A stretch of 64,000 nt of DNA from Siphlonurus alternatus (lineage: Eukaryota; Arthropoda; Insecta; Ephemeroptera; Siphlonuridae): positions 29,037,154 through 29,101,153 of the forward strand of contig OX463783.1 of the NCBI GenBank assembly GCA_949825025.1, given 5' to 3'. Below are positions 1 to 10,417 of this stretch, piece by piece; position 1 is the first letter of the stretch; the number at the start of each line of letters is the position of its first letter. The position numbers and the translations under genes were made by a program. Below the pieces are notes generated by a model. That model was not told the origin of the DNA, did no database searches, and saw only the letters and a program-made list of their open reading frames with translations.

Positions 1-100
1 ACATGACGTACATCCTTCGGTCAACCTCTGAGTTTCCTTTCTTGTGGTAAGATAAGCATTTGATGTACGTGTATTAAAAATCAAAATTTAGGATATTGTG

Positions 101-222
101 TTTACTATGCTATGTTTACATGACGGTGTTTAATACGGATTCGTTTTGACAACGTTATTCTTAATATGAGGCGTCGTCAACGGATATTATTAAACGCCGT
201 CATGTAAACGTAGTGAATGTGT
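101..222. mobile_element. Short hairpin MITE-like palindrome
   Basis: Inverted arms of about 40 bp pair around a short loop. The left arm has TTTACATGACGG followed by a TTTAATA tract. The right arm has TATTAAACGCCGTCATGTAAA. No coding capacity. No clean target duplication was recognised. Confidence 0.6.
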
Positions 223-248
223 ATTACATCAGATTAGCTTTTATTTGA

Positions 249-593
249 ATGAACAATTTGCATGACATTTTTTTATTGCAGAAATGGATAGAGGGTGCAA
301 AATTATGCTATTCTGAATTTTTTCAGATTTTTTAGTGACCGGGAACTATTTTTTAGTGACCGGGAACTATTTTTAAAAATTATTGAAAGTCGATTTTATG
401 ACGTCATGAGGAGTCTGTCCTTAAGAAAAGGATAGGCGCTAAACGCCCGTGACGTCATAAAACTGACTTTCAATAATTTTTTAAAAATAGTTCCCGCTCT
501 CAAAAAAAAATCTGAAAAAATTCAGAGTAGCATAATTTTGCACCCTCTATCAATTTCTGTAATAAAAAAATGTCATACATGCAAATTGTTCAT
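249..593. mobile_element. AT-flanked hairpin MITE, family C, copy 1
   Basis: Inverted termini read ATGAACAATTTGCATG and its complement. Each terminus continues into a T-tract, ATTGCAG, then AAATGGATAGAGGGT. The arms run to a centre with two TGACGTCA-type sites around a CCTTAAGAAAAGGATAGG core. The GGGAACTATTTTT segment is tandemly duplicated in the left arm only. The copy lies upstream of the first lectin gene. Confidence 0.85.
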
Positions 594-1054
594 CATAGAT
601 ATTTCATCGTCCATGGTAAAAGTACATCAATTTATTCACATTAATAAATATTTTTTTATTTATTTTCCGAATGTTGAACGGAAGGATGAGTTGAAGACGT
701 ATTTATTTATTTTTTTAGCTGTTAGGAATTGCTATTAAAAAAAATAAAATACACTACATTAATCACCTTTCATTTTTACTTATTTTTAAATTAATTTTCA
801 TTCAAATAATTTAAAAATTTATTATATTTAATAATTTATAATTATATATTTCACAAATTAATTAATAGTAAATTACTTTTAAAATCATATTGTAATTATT
901 TGCTAATCATTCGAAATTTATCATAGATATAATTGTGATCTCTGATAAAGAGAGATAATTAAATCGTTATCAATTTATTATCATCAGACAGAATTTTAAT
1001 CTTTCAGAAAATTCATTGCTGAATTCAACAACAGTCTGCGAAGACGCATTGAAG
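594..1054. other. AT-rich 5' flank of lectin gene 1
   Basis: This stretch is very AT-rich and holds no repeat I can name, except that 668-700 resembles the GATGAGTTGAAGACG end of the R repeat family. The lectin promoter and 5' UTR should lie here. No convincing TATA box or initiator stands out. Confidence 0.35.
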
Positions 1055-4000
1055 ATGGACAACTTATACAAAGTCATTGTTTTAATAATAACTCTTGCAG
1101 CCAACAATGTAAGAATTATAATTCAATAAATTGAATACGTACGTACAATAATAAAATTTAATGCATTTTCTTATTTCAGGTTGCAAGCAGCGAATACCGT
1201 GAAGAAAATCAAATTAATAAAATTGGTGAGTGATAATATTAAATTGTATAATATTACATAGTTAAGATAACAAAAAATAAATAAATAATATTTTCATTTT
1301 TACCATTTCTGTATACACATAGTTGAAAATTGTCGTCTTCAACTCATCCTTTACACGTCTATACCTTTTTTTTTTTTTTCTAAAACAATTAAATCTTATT
1401 TCCTCCTCGTTCGAAGTGAGGATAAAATGGAAACAATATATTTCTAACATTTTATGCTCAATAAGAGAAAAAAATACGTAATATTGTATTTTTCCTCTTT
1501 TTTTCCTCCAAAATGTTGCAAAATAAGAGGACAAAAGACGAAAGGAGAGCCACAGGGAGAGCTTAAATAGCAAAGCCTTTTATTTAAATGGACTTGCTTC
1601 TAAATACACATAGACACAATTGAGAAAAAATACAGTATAAAATAAAATATAAAATTGTGTTTACAGGGATTCACTGCACAACCTTCGGGAACTAATTTGT
1701 TCTTATTGGACTTTTTGTGAATTTCCTGCCTCTGACTTGTTATTCATGTATTCATGTGAGGGAAATCAGTGGCGTAACTACAGAGGGAGCCGAGGGGGCC
1801 AAGGCCTCCGGGCCCGTGAATCGAAGGGGGCCTTTTTAGTTAAGCTCGTTGAAGAAATTTCAATGGAGTATTGACCTCAATTTTTTTTATTGCAGAAATG
1901 GATAGAGGGTGCAAAGTTATGCTACCTTGATTTTTTTCAGATTTTTTAGAGCCCGGGAACTATTTTTAAAAAATTATTGAGAGTTATTTTTGTGACGTCA
2001 CGAGACGCCGCTCCTTAAGAAAAAGATAGGACTTGCCGCCGCGTGACGTCACAAAAAGGACTTTCAATAATTTTTTAAAAATACTTCCCGGGTTCTAAAA
2101 AATCTGAAAAAAATCAGGGTAGCATAACTTTGCACGCTCTATCCATTTCTGCAATAAAAAAAAATTGAGGACAATACTCCATTGATCGTGAAAAAAAATT
2201 AGGCAAGATTTTTTTTTTAAATACTATATAATATAATATACTATAATTTAAATATATATAGTATACAGTAAATAAAGTTTTTTTTACGTAAAATACGTAA
2301 AAAAAAAGCATCCGTATAAGCATGCATTTAATTAAAATATTTTAAAAAAAAATCAGCCACATGGCATACACTTTTCAATTCAAAACTTTTTAAGAAAATA
2401 GAAGCAGACTGAACGCTCACTGTTAATTCAAGATAGATCAATTTTTAATTTGTCGCTTACATTTTTTTTTTTTTTTTTTTTTTTTGCACAAAAAAACTGA
2501 ATTGAATGCAAAATATTTCGGATCTGCAGATATAAATGAACGAGGAATTTATAAATGTTGCGCAAATCTTATTTCATTAAAAATGTAATTTTCTGAATGA
2601 AAAAAAAAAAAAAAAAGTGCCACGCCCACTTTCCTAAATTTTTTTCGACTCCGGCGGGGTTTCTCAGCCCCCCTCCCCCCTGAAGCCGCCGCTTCGCGGC
2701 AAATGGACCCTTACGGGCCTTCGGCCCCCGGGCCCACATTTTGTAGTTACGCCACTGAGGGAAATAAAATAGAATATATTAACCGAGATGTTTCGAACGT
2801 TACAAAATACAAAAAAAAATCATGTTTCTTATATCCTTTGCTTTTTAGTTTATGTAGTTAGTTTAATCTTATAATTATTACATCAATCACACAATTTATC
2901 AAGATACTTTTAAAAAAAAAATTTATTTATTCCCCATTTGCAGTATAAATTGCGTGGCAATAAATAGTGGCTGAATAAACAGTAACGTTTGTGCTGCCCC
3001 GAAGTGTGAAAATGACAACTGATGATATTTTTCAATGAAATTTATAACAATGTATTTTTGCATTTTATGATATTTATTTTCTCGACATGTAATTTTTTAA
3101 CTGAAATTATTTCAGAGAGTGCGCCGTACGTTACTATTGGAGAGCATGAGTATCACATCGAACCAACTGAACGAGTGAGTGATATTTTATTATGTAATTT
3201 TGTATAATAGATTATGTATCTTTTAACACTAAATGATAATGAATATATTTCAATCCAGATAGCTATAATCTTAAAACTGTAGATAAAAATATCGAGACCT
3301 TCGCTGTCTGGCTAGAGACGAGCCTCATGCATTCGGGAAGTGTTAAGACCGTGCTCTGACACCGACCATCCTGATTTGGGGTTTCCATGGTTCCCCCTCG
3401 TCTACATGGATAATGCCGGGATGGATAAATTAAGTCGGCCATGGTGAAAGTTCATACTATAGCACCTGTCGATAAGATTGTCTTGATGGGACAAAAAAAC
3501 AGAGATGCAGAAATTATAATTAAAAAAAAAAATGAATCTGAATTCATTAAGATCATTGATTGCAACAATGGACAACATACATGAAAAATTTTTATTGCAG
3601 AAATGAATAGAGGGTACCAAATTGTGCTACTCTCATATTTTTCAGATTTTTTTGAGTCCCAGAACTATTTTTAAATAATTATTGAAAGTGTGGGGCCACA
3701 CTCTATCCTTTTTATTAAGGATTCAGGGGTGCCAACTGAAATCACAGAACTTTCAATAATTATTTAAAAATAGTTCCGGGTAACAAAAAAATCTGAAAAA
3801 ATTCAGAGTCATAATTTGGTACCCTCTATTCATTTCTGCAATAAAACTTTTTCATGTATGTTGCCCATTATTACTATAACATGATGTGTATATTATATAA
3901 TTATAATCAGATTATGCAGTTTATATTAATTGTCGTTCAAATTGCGTCATTTTTTACATTATAAATACGTCAGTTAAGGCATAAAATTATTATAAAATAT

Positions 4001-6213
4001 ATATTATATTATATTATTTATTATATATATAATATTATACATCTTTACAAAATATATATTTATGAAAAATTTGGTACTAACTTGGGATAGAACTAGCTAG
4101 ACCATCTAATAATTAATTAAATAATTATTATACTAATTAATCTGAATTGTTGTTACTTATATAAGGTCATTAATGCATTGAGAATATTTTTTTAAGTGAA
4201 AATTGTTACAAAAATAAATAAATAGATAAATTTGCATTTAATATCACAACAGTTAAAGTTATATAAAATAGGTTGACGTTACATTTTTTTTTTAAATAAT
4301 AATTATTATATAAGATAAGGCATAATATATTATTATAATAATATATTTCCATACAGAGTAAAATTTTGATGTGTTGAAATTATTTAGAATTAAAATTTAT
4401 CAACACAAGAGAAATTCAAATTCAAACCATTATGTTTATTAAATTCTCTACTTATTAATACGCGTATATTTTTTTTTATAATATACTTTCCAGTAAACAC
4501 AGGGTGACAAAAATGTGTTTTGGACTAGTATTAAAGAATATTAATTGGCACAGTACTGGTTCAACATTCTCAGCACTGGACCAAAACTGGACCAACAGAG
4601 TTGTATTTTACTGGGTTATATTATATACTAAAAATCTGGTATAGTGACTGGATGGGATCGAACTCACGACCACCATTCAATTACAATGTACAATTTGCAT
4701 GACATTTTTTATTACAGAAATGGATAGAGGGTACCAAATTATGCTACTCTGAATTTTTTCAGATTTTTTTGAGAGCGGGAACTATTTTTAAAAAATTATT
4801 GAAAGTCAGTTTTATGACGTCACGGGCGTTTAGCGCCTATCCTTTTCTTAAGGACAGACTCCTCGTGACGTCATAAAATCGACTTTCAATAATTTTTTAA
4901 AAATAGTTCCCGGTCTCTAAAAAATCTGAAAAAATTCAGAGTAGCATAACTTTGCACCCTCTATCTATTTCTGCAATAAAAAAATTTATGGTTGGTACTC
5001 CATTTCAACATTGTCAACAGGTAAACGTGACCACGGCGATGACTCGGTGCTCAGAGCGTGGAATGCGACTCGTGAGCCTCGAAACGCCGACCAAGAACAG
5101 CGAAATAAGAACCTATCTAACCATTAACGGTCAGCAGGAGCGAATAACGAAACAATCACGCGTTTAAAGTCATTGAATTTAGTTGGCGCTAAACAATTTT
5201 AAGTTATATAATAATTTAATATATTAAAAATATAATAATAATAATTGTTTATTGGGTTATAAAAATACATAGTTTGGAGGGAAAAATATTAATACATAAA
5301 CATACAAAACCTAATTGGTGAATGCAAAAGACGAAAGTCTATACACAAAATGCGTATATGTGAGAAACGTTTATAACTAGCTGTGATAATTCTTTCGTGA
5401 ATCGCCGCTATATATTTTTTAGCTTCGAGTTATACTTATGCATTAAACCTCAAAAAAAAAAAAAAAGTTAAATATTTTAGTTAAAAAAAAAAAAAAACGC
5501 TGGCTACAGTTTTTTGCCCATTGCCAAAAAAGTGAAAAATGGAAAAAAGGGGTTTTTGCAACACTAGCAGACTCACAATTATAAATTTGTTGTTTTTTTA
5601 TTGTATTAGACAATCTGCAATTAAATATATTGTTTTAATTTGAATTTTCATCTAGTATTATTAGATTTAAAGTATAAATTTATTTTTACCTCTAGGTTGC
5701 ATCTGCATAAAAATAATTTCAATTTAAAAAAATTTAAAGTTTAAAAAATTAGGTAGAATTATAAATTATTTTTTTAGACAACTAATTTATTAATTCAATT
5801 ATTATGTATTTTAACACTGCAGTTAATAAAATAAAATACAGTATTATTATAGTATATACTGCATATATTTAATAATAAATGCATTAACTTTATATTTATT
5901 AATGCATTATTTAGTAAAATTGCTCTTATAATTTTATTTCTAAAAAAGAACCTAAATTTCCAACTTATCTCTCACATTTAAACCTTCAGGCCTCGCTGGT
6001 AACCTTTACTGGACGGAAGGGTTCTACAATCAACCCCCCGCCCTTTGGCAGTGGACCACCCTACAGCAGGAGTTCTCTTTCTACGACTGGTACCAACTTG
6101 AAGGTCAACCTGACGAGGATCCTCAGGTCAATGACCTTTGTCTCATGTTCGGAGGTCGCTCAGGGTGGTGGGACGAACCCTGTGACAACCCCTGGAGGTT
6201 TATATGCGAGTGA
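1055..6213 (+). CDS. Secreted single-domain C-type lectin (five coding exons)
   Basis: Coding exons are 1055-1108, 1180-1225, 3116-3174, 5021-5129 and 5990-6213. They total 492 nt and give 163 residues plus TGA. Intron phases are 0, 1, 0, 1 and every acceptor is AG. Exon 1 is a signal peptide (MDNLYKVIVLIITLA). The lectin fold begins with PYVTIGEHEYHI and continues with RCSERGMRLVSLETP, where the Cys opens the long-range disulfide. It closes with LYWTEGF, WQW, GQPDE, NDLC, WWDEPC and FICE. The QPD triplet at the calcium/sugar site is, by family rule, galactose-type; WWD sits where WND is usual. Four Cys make this a short-form domain. It should be a secreted calcium-dependent carbohydrate-binding protein, plausibly immune. 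The exon 4 donor (ACG|GTCAGC) is weak, but the phase and protein continuity support it. MITEs fill introns 2 and 3, and another starts just after the AATAAA at 6238. Confidence 0.86.
1311..1566 (-). repeat. Interspersed repeat R, copy 1
   Basis: The sequence, read on the minus strand, carries AGAGGACAAAAG, AGCATAAAATGTTAGAAATA, GAGGAAATAAGA and GATGAGTTGAAGACG in the same order as 56684-57012 and, in part, 62966-63068. It has no ORF of note and lies in intron 2 of lectin gene 1. The class is unknown; it could be the 3' part of a retroelement. Confidence 0.6.
1767..2757. mobile_element. Non-autonomous hAT-type transposon with 8-bp target duplication
   Basis: Terminal inverted repeats are CAGTGGCGTAACTACA and TGTAGTTACGCCACTG. 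The perfect 8-bp direct repeat agggaaat flanks the element at 1759-1766 and 2758-2765. An 8-bp duplication with CAG...CTG ends is diagnostic of hAT elements. There is no transposase ORF. GC-rich subterminal blocks (GGGCCC, GGCC) contrast with an AT-rich interior, which contains a family B hairpin at 1863-2183. Confidence 0.92.
1863..2183. mobile_element. AT-flanked hairpin MITE, family B, copy 1 (nested in hAT)
   Basis: Termini read ATGGAGTATTGACCTCAA and its complement. Arms contain GGATAGAGGGTGCAAAGTTA, TTTTTCAGATTTTTTAGAGC and GTGACGTCAC on both sides of CTCCTTAAGAAAAAGATAGG. It is inserted inside the hAT element, so it is younger than that element. Confidence 0.9.
2791..3115. other. Intronic AT-rich sequence
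   Basis: Remainder of intron 2 of lectin gene 1. I see no element here beyond the polypyrimidine tract before the acceptor at 3115. Confidence 0.3.
3293..3520 (+). mobile_element. 5'-truncated SINE copy
   Basis: The body matches 25975-26175: GAGACGAGCCTCATGCATTC, GACCATCCTGATTTGGGG, TTTCCATGGTTCCCCCTCG, ATAATGCCGGGATGG and the GACGGGACAA-like end. The tRNA-like head seen at 25897 is missing here. Confidence 0.75.
3568..3868. mobile_element. AT-flanked hairpin MITE, family A, copy 1
   Basis: Left end ATGGACAACATACATGAAA, then TTTTTATTGCAGAAATG. The right end is complementary (ACATACATGAAAAA on the minus strand). The arms carry GAATAGAGGGTACCAAATT and ATTATTGAAAGT. It lies in intron 3 of lectin gene 1. 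Confidence 0.88.
3870..4688. other. Intronic AT-rich sequence
   Basis: The middle of intron 3 is made of TA-rich runs and short homopolymers. I see no gene or named element. Confidence 0.3.
4689..5004. mobile_element. Hairpin MITE, family C left end and B-like right end, abutting exon 4
   Basis: It opens with the family C end CAATTTGCATGACATTTTTT and closes with a family B-like GGTACTCCATT. The centre has the GACGTCACGGGCG and GTGACGTCATAAAA pair. Only 16 bases separate its end from the first base of lectin exon 4 (5021). The branch-point and pyrimidine region of that acceptor therefore lies in or against the MITE. Confidence 0.82.
5130..5989. other. Intron 4 of lectin gene 1, no element seen
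   Basis: AT-rich sequence with poly(A) runs at 5452-5466 and 5484-5498. The acceptor TTTAAACCTTCAG ends at 5989. No repeat family was recognised. Confidence 0.35.
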
Positions 6214-6237
6214 GGATATTAAAAAAAGAAAATACAT

Positions 6238-6243
6238 AATAAA
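6238..6243 (+). terminator. Candidate poly(A) signal of lectin gene 1
   Basis: AATAAA lies 25 bases after the TGA at 6211-6213. The degenerate left end of a family A hairpin begins immediately after it, so the mRNA 3' end may fall within the MITE. Confidence 0.45.
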
Positions 6244-6918
6244 AAAACTGCATGAAGAAAAATTTGTCAGAAATGAATAGAGGGTACCAAGTTATGCTTA
6301 TACTCTCAATTTTTTTTTCAGCTTTTTTTTTTTTTGAGTCTCGTCGAAACTATTTTCAAATAATTATTGAAAGTTCTGTAAGTTAAGTTGGCACCCTTGA
6401 ATATTTTATAAAAATTATAGGGTCTAGATGCCTATTGACGTCTCCAGGGGGCGTGGCCGCACTGTCAATAATGGAGTATTGACCTCAAAATTTTTTATTG
6501 CAGAAATGGATAGAGGTTGCAAAGTTATGCTACCCTGATTTTTTTCAGATTTTTTAGAGCCCGGAAACTATTTTTAAAAAATTATTGAAAGTTCTTTTTG
6601 TGACGTCACGAGACGCCGCTCCTTAAGAAAAAGATAGGAAAAAGATAGGACTTGACGCCGCGTGACGTCACAAATAGGACTTTCAATAATTTTTTAAAAA
6701 TACTTCCTGGGCTCTAAAAAATCGGAAAAAAATCAGGGTAGCATAACTTTTCACCCTCTATATCCATTTCTGCAATAAAAAATATTGAGAACAATACTGC
6801 ATTATTTAAAAATAGTTCCGGGTCTCAAAAAATTCTGAAAAAATTCAGAGTAGCACAATTTGGTACCCTCTATTCATTTCTTCAATAAAAAAATTTCATG
6901 CAGGTTGTCCATTGGCAC
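6243..6918. mobile_element. Family A hairpin MITE, copy 2, split by a family B copy
   Basis: Outer arms carry GAATAGAGGGTACCAA and, at the right, CCTCTATTCATTTC then TTTCATGCAGGTTGTCCAT. The left end is degenerate. A family B hairpin interrupts the right-hand AATAATTATTTAAAA motif at 6471-6803. Confidence 0.82.
6471..6803. mobile_element. AT-flanked hairpin MITE, family B, copy 2 (nested in A)
   Basis: The left host text ends CAATAAT and the right host text starts ATTATTTAAAAAT. Joining them on one AT restores the family A consensus CAATAATTATTTAAAA. This supports a 2-bp AT duplication, or insertion between A and T without duplication. The left arm has a direct duplication of GAAAAAGATAG. 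Confidence 0.9.
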
Positions 6919-6924
6919 GATTCA

Positions 6925-7060
6925 CAAAGAACCAAAGTTTTTTTACTATCCACGCTTAAAACCATTGAATTAGGCTGGCACTAACCATGGTTATATTATA
7001 GTGAAAAACCTGGTTAGTGGTTATCCTTTCTGGATGAATTTTTCCTGATTCACCCGCAAT
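6925..7060. repeat. Degenerate short palindrome related to 43635-43779
   Basis: CACGATTCACAAAGAACC at the left and GATTCACCCGC at the right flank a CTAACCATGG / CCTGGTTAGTGG dyad. This resembles the GATTCACGAA hairpin at 43635. It is weak and old. Confidence 0.4.
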
Positions 7061-7063
7061 ATA

Positions 7064-7402
7064 ATGGACAACATACATGAATTTTTTTATTGCAGAAATG
7101 AATAGAGGGCACCAAATTATGCTACTTTGAATTTTTTTTCAGATTTTTTTGAGACCCGGCCGGAACTATTTTCAATTAATTATTGAAATTTCTGTAAGTT
7201 AAGTTGGCACCCCTGGATCCTTAATAAAAAGGATAGGACCGAGACGCCTATATTGACGCCTCCAGGGGGCGTGGCCACACTTTCAATAATTATTTAAAAA
7301 TAGTTCCGGGTCTCAAAAAAAAATCTGAAAAAATTCAGAGTAGCATAATTTGGTACCCTCTATTCATTTCTGCAATAAAAATTTTTCATGTATGTTTTCC
7401 AT
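7064..7402. mobile_element. AT-flanked hairpin MITE, family A, copy 3
   Basis: ATGGACAACATACATGAATT opens the left arm and CATGTATGTTTTCCAT closes the right. The centre contains GGATAGGACCGAGACGCC and CCTCCAGGGGGCGTGGCC. No TGACGTCA pair is present in this subfamily. Confidence 0.88.
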
Positions 7403-7454
7403 TATAAAATATATAGGATAGATATATTAATTAAGCTCTTATTTTTTTTAATAT

Positions 7455-7735
7455 TATAGACAACCTGCAAGATACTTTTTATTGCATATTTGGATAACCT
7501 CGAATTATTGTCAATTTTTTTTTAGGATTTTTGGAACCCTAGCTGATACACTGTGACGTCATAGTCATGCAACTTCGTTCCGAATTCTCCAGTGCTAAAT
7601 ATTTACATGACTATGACGTCACGTACGATTTAAATGGTGTTGGAGGGTTAAAAATAATCTTTGAAAATTTGATTCAAGGGCCTCTAATCATTTGGACCGT
7701 TTGGAAAAAAAAATAAACAAACTTGCACATCATTT
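7455..7735. mobile_element. Hairpin MITE, divergent family A2, copy 1
   Basis: It shares GACAACCTGCA, TTTTTATTGCATATTTGG and GGATTTTTGGAACC with 39665-39958 and 53281-53724. The centre has GTGACGTCATAGTCATG and CATGACTATGACGTCAC. Confidence 0.65.
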
Positions 7736-7973
7736 TTGTAAAAACTAACTTGCAGAAGATCTAAAATAATTGTTGCAGTTTATGTTTATCTTATTTTTCT
7801 TTGTAATTTTTCAATTTTTGTTGTATTAATTGCTATATGATTAATTGCAATAAAAATTTAATATATTATTTGATTATTTAATTAATTCAAATAATATTAT
7901 TTAGAAAATACCCCCGATTAAATTAGTTTTATAGGAATTTTTAGTACGCAATGTCCAAATAAGCATGCACGTG

Positions 7974-8104
7974 TCTTAGGTCGAGCGTAGTGCATTGACC
8001 GTTTCTCGTACGTTAGATCACCGAAGTCAAACTACATATAGCATGGTTAGTACTTGAATGGGTGACCGTTTCAAGTAAAACGTTGCTCCCTATATATAGC
8101 TACA
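7974..8104 (+). pseudogene. 5S rRNA-derived sequence (SINE3-like head)
   Basis: The stretch keeps the order of a 5S gene: GTTTCTCGTACG, then GATCACCGAAGTCAA, then GGTTAGTACTTGAATGGGTG and ACC. These cover the 5S internal control region (A and C boxes). Spacing fits about 120 nt, but the ends are diverged, so it is not a functional 5S gene. The tail CTGGGCCGAGTACGACAGGG up to about 8150 could be the body of a 5S-derived SINE. Confidence 0.72.
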
Positions 8105-8177
8105 TCCCTGGGCCGAGTACGACAGGGTGCCGTACCGTCATGGTGCGTCGTCACTATAACAAGCGTCTGTCATTTAA

Positions 8178-8542
8178 AGGAGAGGAACCGCTTCAGCTTT
8201 TATATTTTTAACGTGTTATAAATAAATAATGTCAAACTTACTTGTGCACCAAAAAAATAGTCACCATGACCCTCAGCCTTCCACCAGTTCAGCAGTTGAA
8301 ATTCAAAAAGAGCGCCAAAGAAAATTGGGGTGTATGACGTCAAGCGCCATATGATTGGTCAAGTGCAACCAATCGTTGATCTTGACGTCATATGCCCCAA
8401 TTTTCTTTGGTGCTCTTTTTGAATTTCAACTGCTGAACTGGTGGAAGGCTGAGGGTGGTGACTATTTTTTTGGTGCACAAGTAAGTTTGACATTATTTAT
8501 AAAACACGTTAAAAATATAAAAGCTGAAGCGGTTCCCCTCCT
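8178..8542. mobile_element. TTAA-flanked hairpin MITE (family I)
   Basis: Long perfect-looking arms begin AGGAGAGGAACCGCTTCAGC and end with the complement. TTAA occurs directly outside both ends (8174-8177 and 8543-8546). The centre holds GTATGACGTCAAGCGCCAT and its partner. TTAA duplication is typical of piggyBac- or Kolobok-type elements. Confidence 0.87.
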
Positions 8543-8546
8543 TTAA

Positions 8547-8814
8547 GCTTTTGATGTCATCTGATGTATATATATGCAAGGTGCATAGGTAGAGTTCATA
8601 GTTATATCATATGTAGTATACCCATTTTGTGTAGCACTTAATTGTAGCAGCATATGCAAGAAGAGCACACCTGTGACTGGTATACACACAACGAAGACAA
8701 AAAGTCTCTGAAAACAAAGATCTTTAATTGTTTCAAACAATGAAGCACTTTCCCGCGTTTCACCTTTAACCTTGACTAAAGTTTATACTAAAAATAGAAA
8801 ATCATGAAATGCAA
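8547..8814. other. Intergenic spacer, nothing recognised
   Basis: Short spacer between two TTAA hairpins. I see no coding or RNA signal. Confidence 0.3.
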
Positions 8815-8818
8815 TTAA

Positions 8819-9534
8819 GGTAGAGATAACGTCGAACAGCTGTTCGACGTAATCCCCTTTGATTAACATGTAAACCTTAGCAAATTGACAAAAATTCTGA
8901 AATTTTTTTGAGAGGCAGATTATTAGTGCCTAAAAGCCATAGCAAAAGTTTCAAAAACATTTAACGAGACGATTTTTTTAAATTAATTTTTTAGTTTGGC
9001 TCTCCATGGGAAAAGCCCTATGCTGAAAATTAAAAAAATTAATTAAAAAAAATCGGCTCGTTAAATCGTTTTGAAATTTTTTCTATGGCTTTTAGGCACT
9101 AATATCTGCCTATCAAAAAAATTTCAGAATTTTTGTCAATGACAAGCTTCAACTTAAAAATGCCGCAGCGCCGCATTCTGACATCGCTCCATAAGGTTTG
9201 TTAGGAGAAAAATCTTATTTATTTTTTTATTCAAATTCTATGCTGCATAAAATCTCGAATATTTTTTATGTTGTGTAAGTGATCTTTCCCGTGGCTCATA
9301 TGAATTATTAATCTTGCCCTTCATAAGAACCACTGAAAAAAATTAAAAACCAGGTACCGCTGGGTTAAAGGATAGGAAGCTTGATAGAACATGTCGTCGC
9401 GCGCAGTTCGCGCGCTAGATTTTCATTGGCTGAGAGAATTGTGTCGTCAATGTTGAAGCTTCTCATTTGCTAAGGAGGTTTACATGTTAATCAAAGGGGA
9501 TTACGTCGAATAGCTGTTTGGCGTTATCTCTACC
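8819..9534. mobile_element. TTAA-flanked hairpin MITE, family D, copy 1 with enlarged centre
   Basis: Inverted ends GGTAGAGATAACGTCG and CGTTATCTCTACC are flanked by TTAA (8815-8818, 9535-9538). Arms include GATTAACATGTAAACCTTAG and TTCAGAATTTTTGTC. Unlike copies at 24432 and 50374, the right side holds about 320 extra bases (9140-9460) with CGCGCGCAGTTCGCGCGC. Confidence 0.88.
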
Positions 9535-9538
9535 TTAA

Positions 9539-9920
9539 GTTGATAAAAAAATCATGTTTTTTCGTGATAATAAGAACACAATTTTTCAATATTCTTTTTT
9601 ATACTGGTTATATTCTCAAAGAAAGTGATAAACAGTTGGGTTTCTCCAATGTAAACAGCCTTGGCAACAACACATCACACAAGGGTCAATAATATGAGAT
9701 AACAAGTTGATGACCCATTGACCTTTATTTGACCTTTGTCTACTTGCAGAATTAACTATCAATTTAAATACAGAGTAGCCAAATGACATATTGAGCTCCC
9801 GGCCTTTAGAACGATCTTATACAAATTGCTTGCTGTAAGAACAGTGTAGAAGTGTTACATCGGGAAATTGCTAGAGTTGTTAATGGAAGAGAGAACTTTT
9901 TTTGTTACAGTACAATTAAT
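9539..9920. other. Intergenic, nothing recognised
   Basis: Mixed-composition DNA without a repeat I can match elsewhere in the window. Confidence 0.3.
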
Positions 9921-9921
9921 A

Positions 9922-10080
9922 TAAAATTTACACCGGAAGTGAGAGGTTTCTTGCCTTATTTATTCGTATTTGAAATTTGCGCTACAAATTTGTAAGAAGA
10001 GTATTAAACGTGTTTGTAAAATTTTAAGACTCAGATCCTCACACTTCCGGCTACTTCCGACAGGAATATTGAATTAATTT
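9922..10080. repeat. Inverted-repeat element K, copy 1
   Basis: CCGGAAGTGAGAGGTTTCT at the left faces CTCACACTTCCGGCTACTTC at the right, with TTTGTAAGAAGAGTATTAAA between. The same text recurs at 10418-10620. Confidence 0.65.
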
Positions 10081-10417
10081 AACTGTATGATCTGACAATG
10101 AGTTCTTGATGTTAAAGTTTATTGGAAAAATAAAGTAAAAAAAAAAAAAACTCTATATAGTAATGTGTGCAAATAGATTATGATCTCTCCGTGAAGTTTT
10201 ATGTAGCATAAAAATAATGATAGAGTGTATATTTAACATTAAACAGTTTTAATTCTTTAATTTACATTAACTTTTAGCTTGAAATGAAAAAAGGTGTATG
10301 TCGATTGGTAGTGACGTCGTAAAAAGACACAAGTCTTTTTTTATATATATACATAAGAACTTGCAATGAAGTTTAACGATTAACCTTAGTTGCATTAGAG
10401 ACAAAGGATATACATTC

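Larger units (their letters stand above)
1674..2790 (+). repeat. 3'-end repeat W, copy 1, split by a hAT element
   Basis: The flank before 1767 (CCTGCCTCTGACTTGTTATT, then TTCATGTGAGGGAAAT) and after 2757 matches 37270-37380. There the same text is uninterrupted and ends in an AAAT tail. The tail suggests the 3' end of a non-LTR element or SINE. Confidence 0.55.

Noticed and set aside
7974..8104. An active 5S rRNA gene
   Set aside because: Terminal stem and several conserved positions are lost; only the internal region is recognisable.
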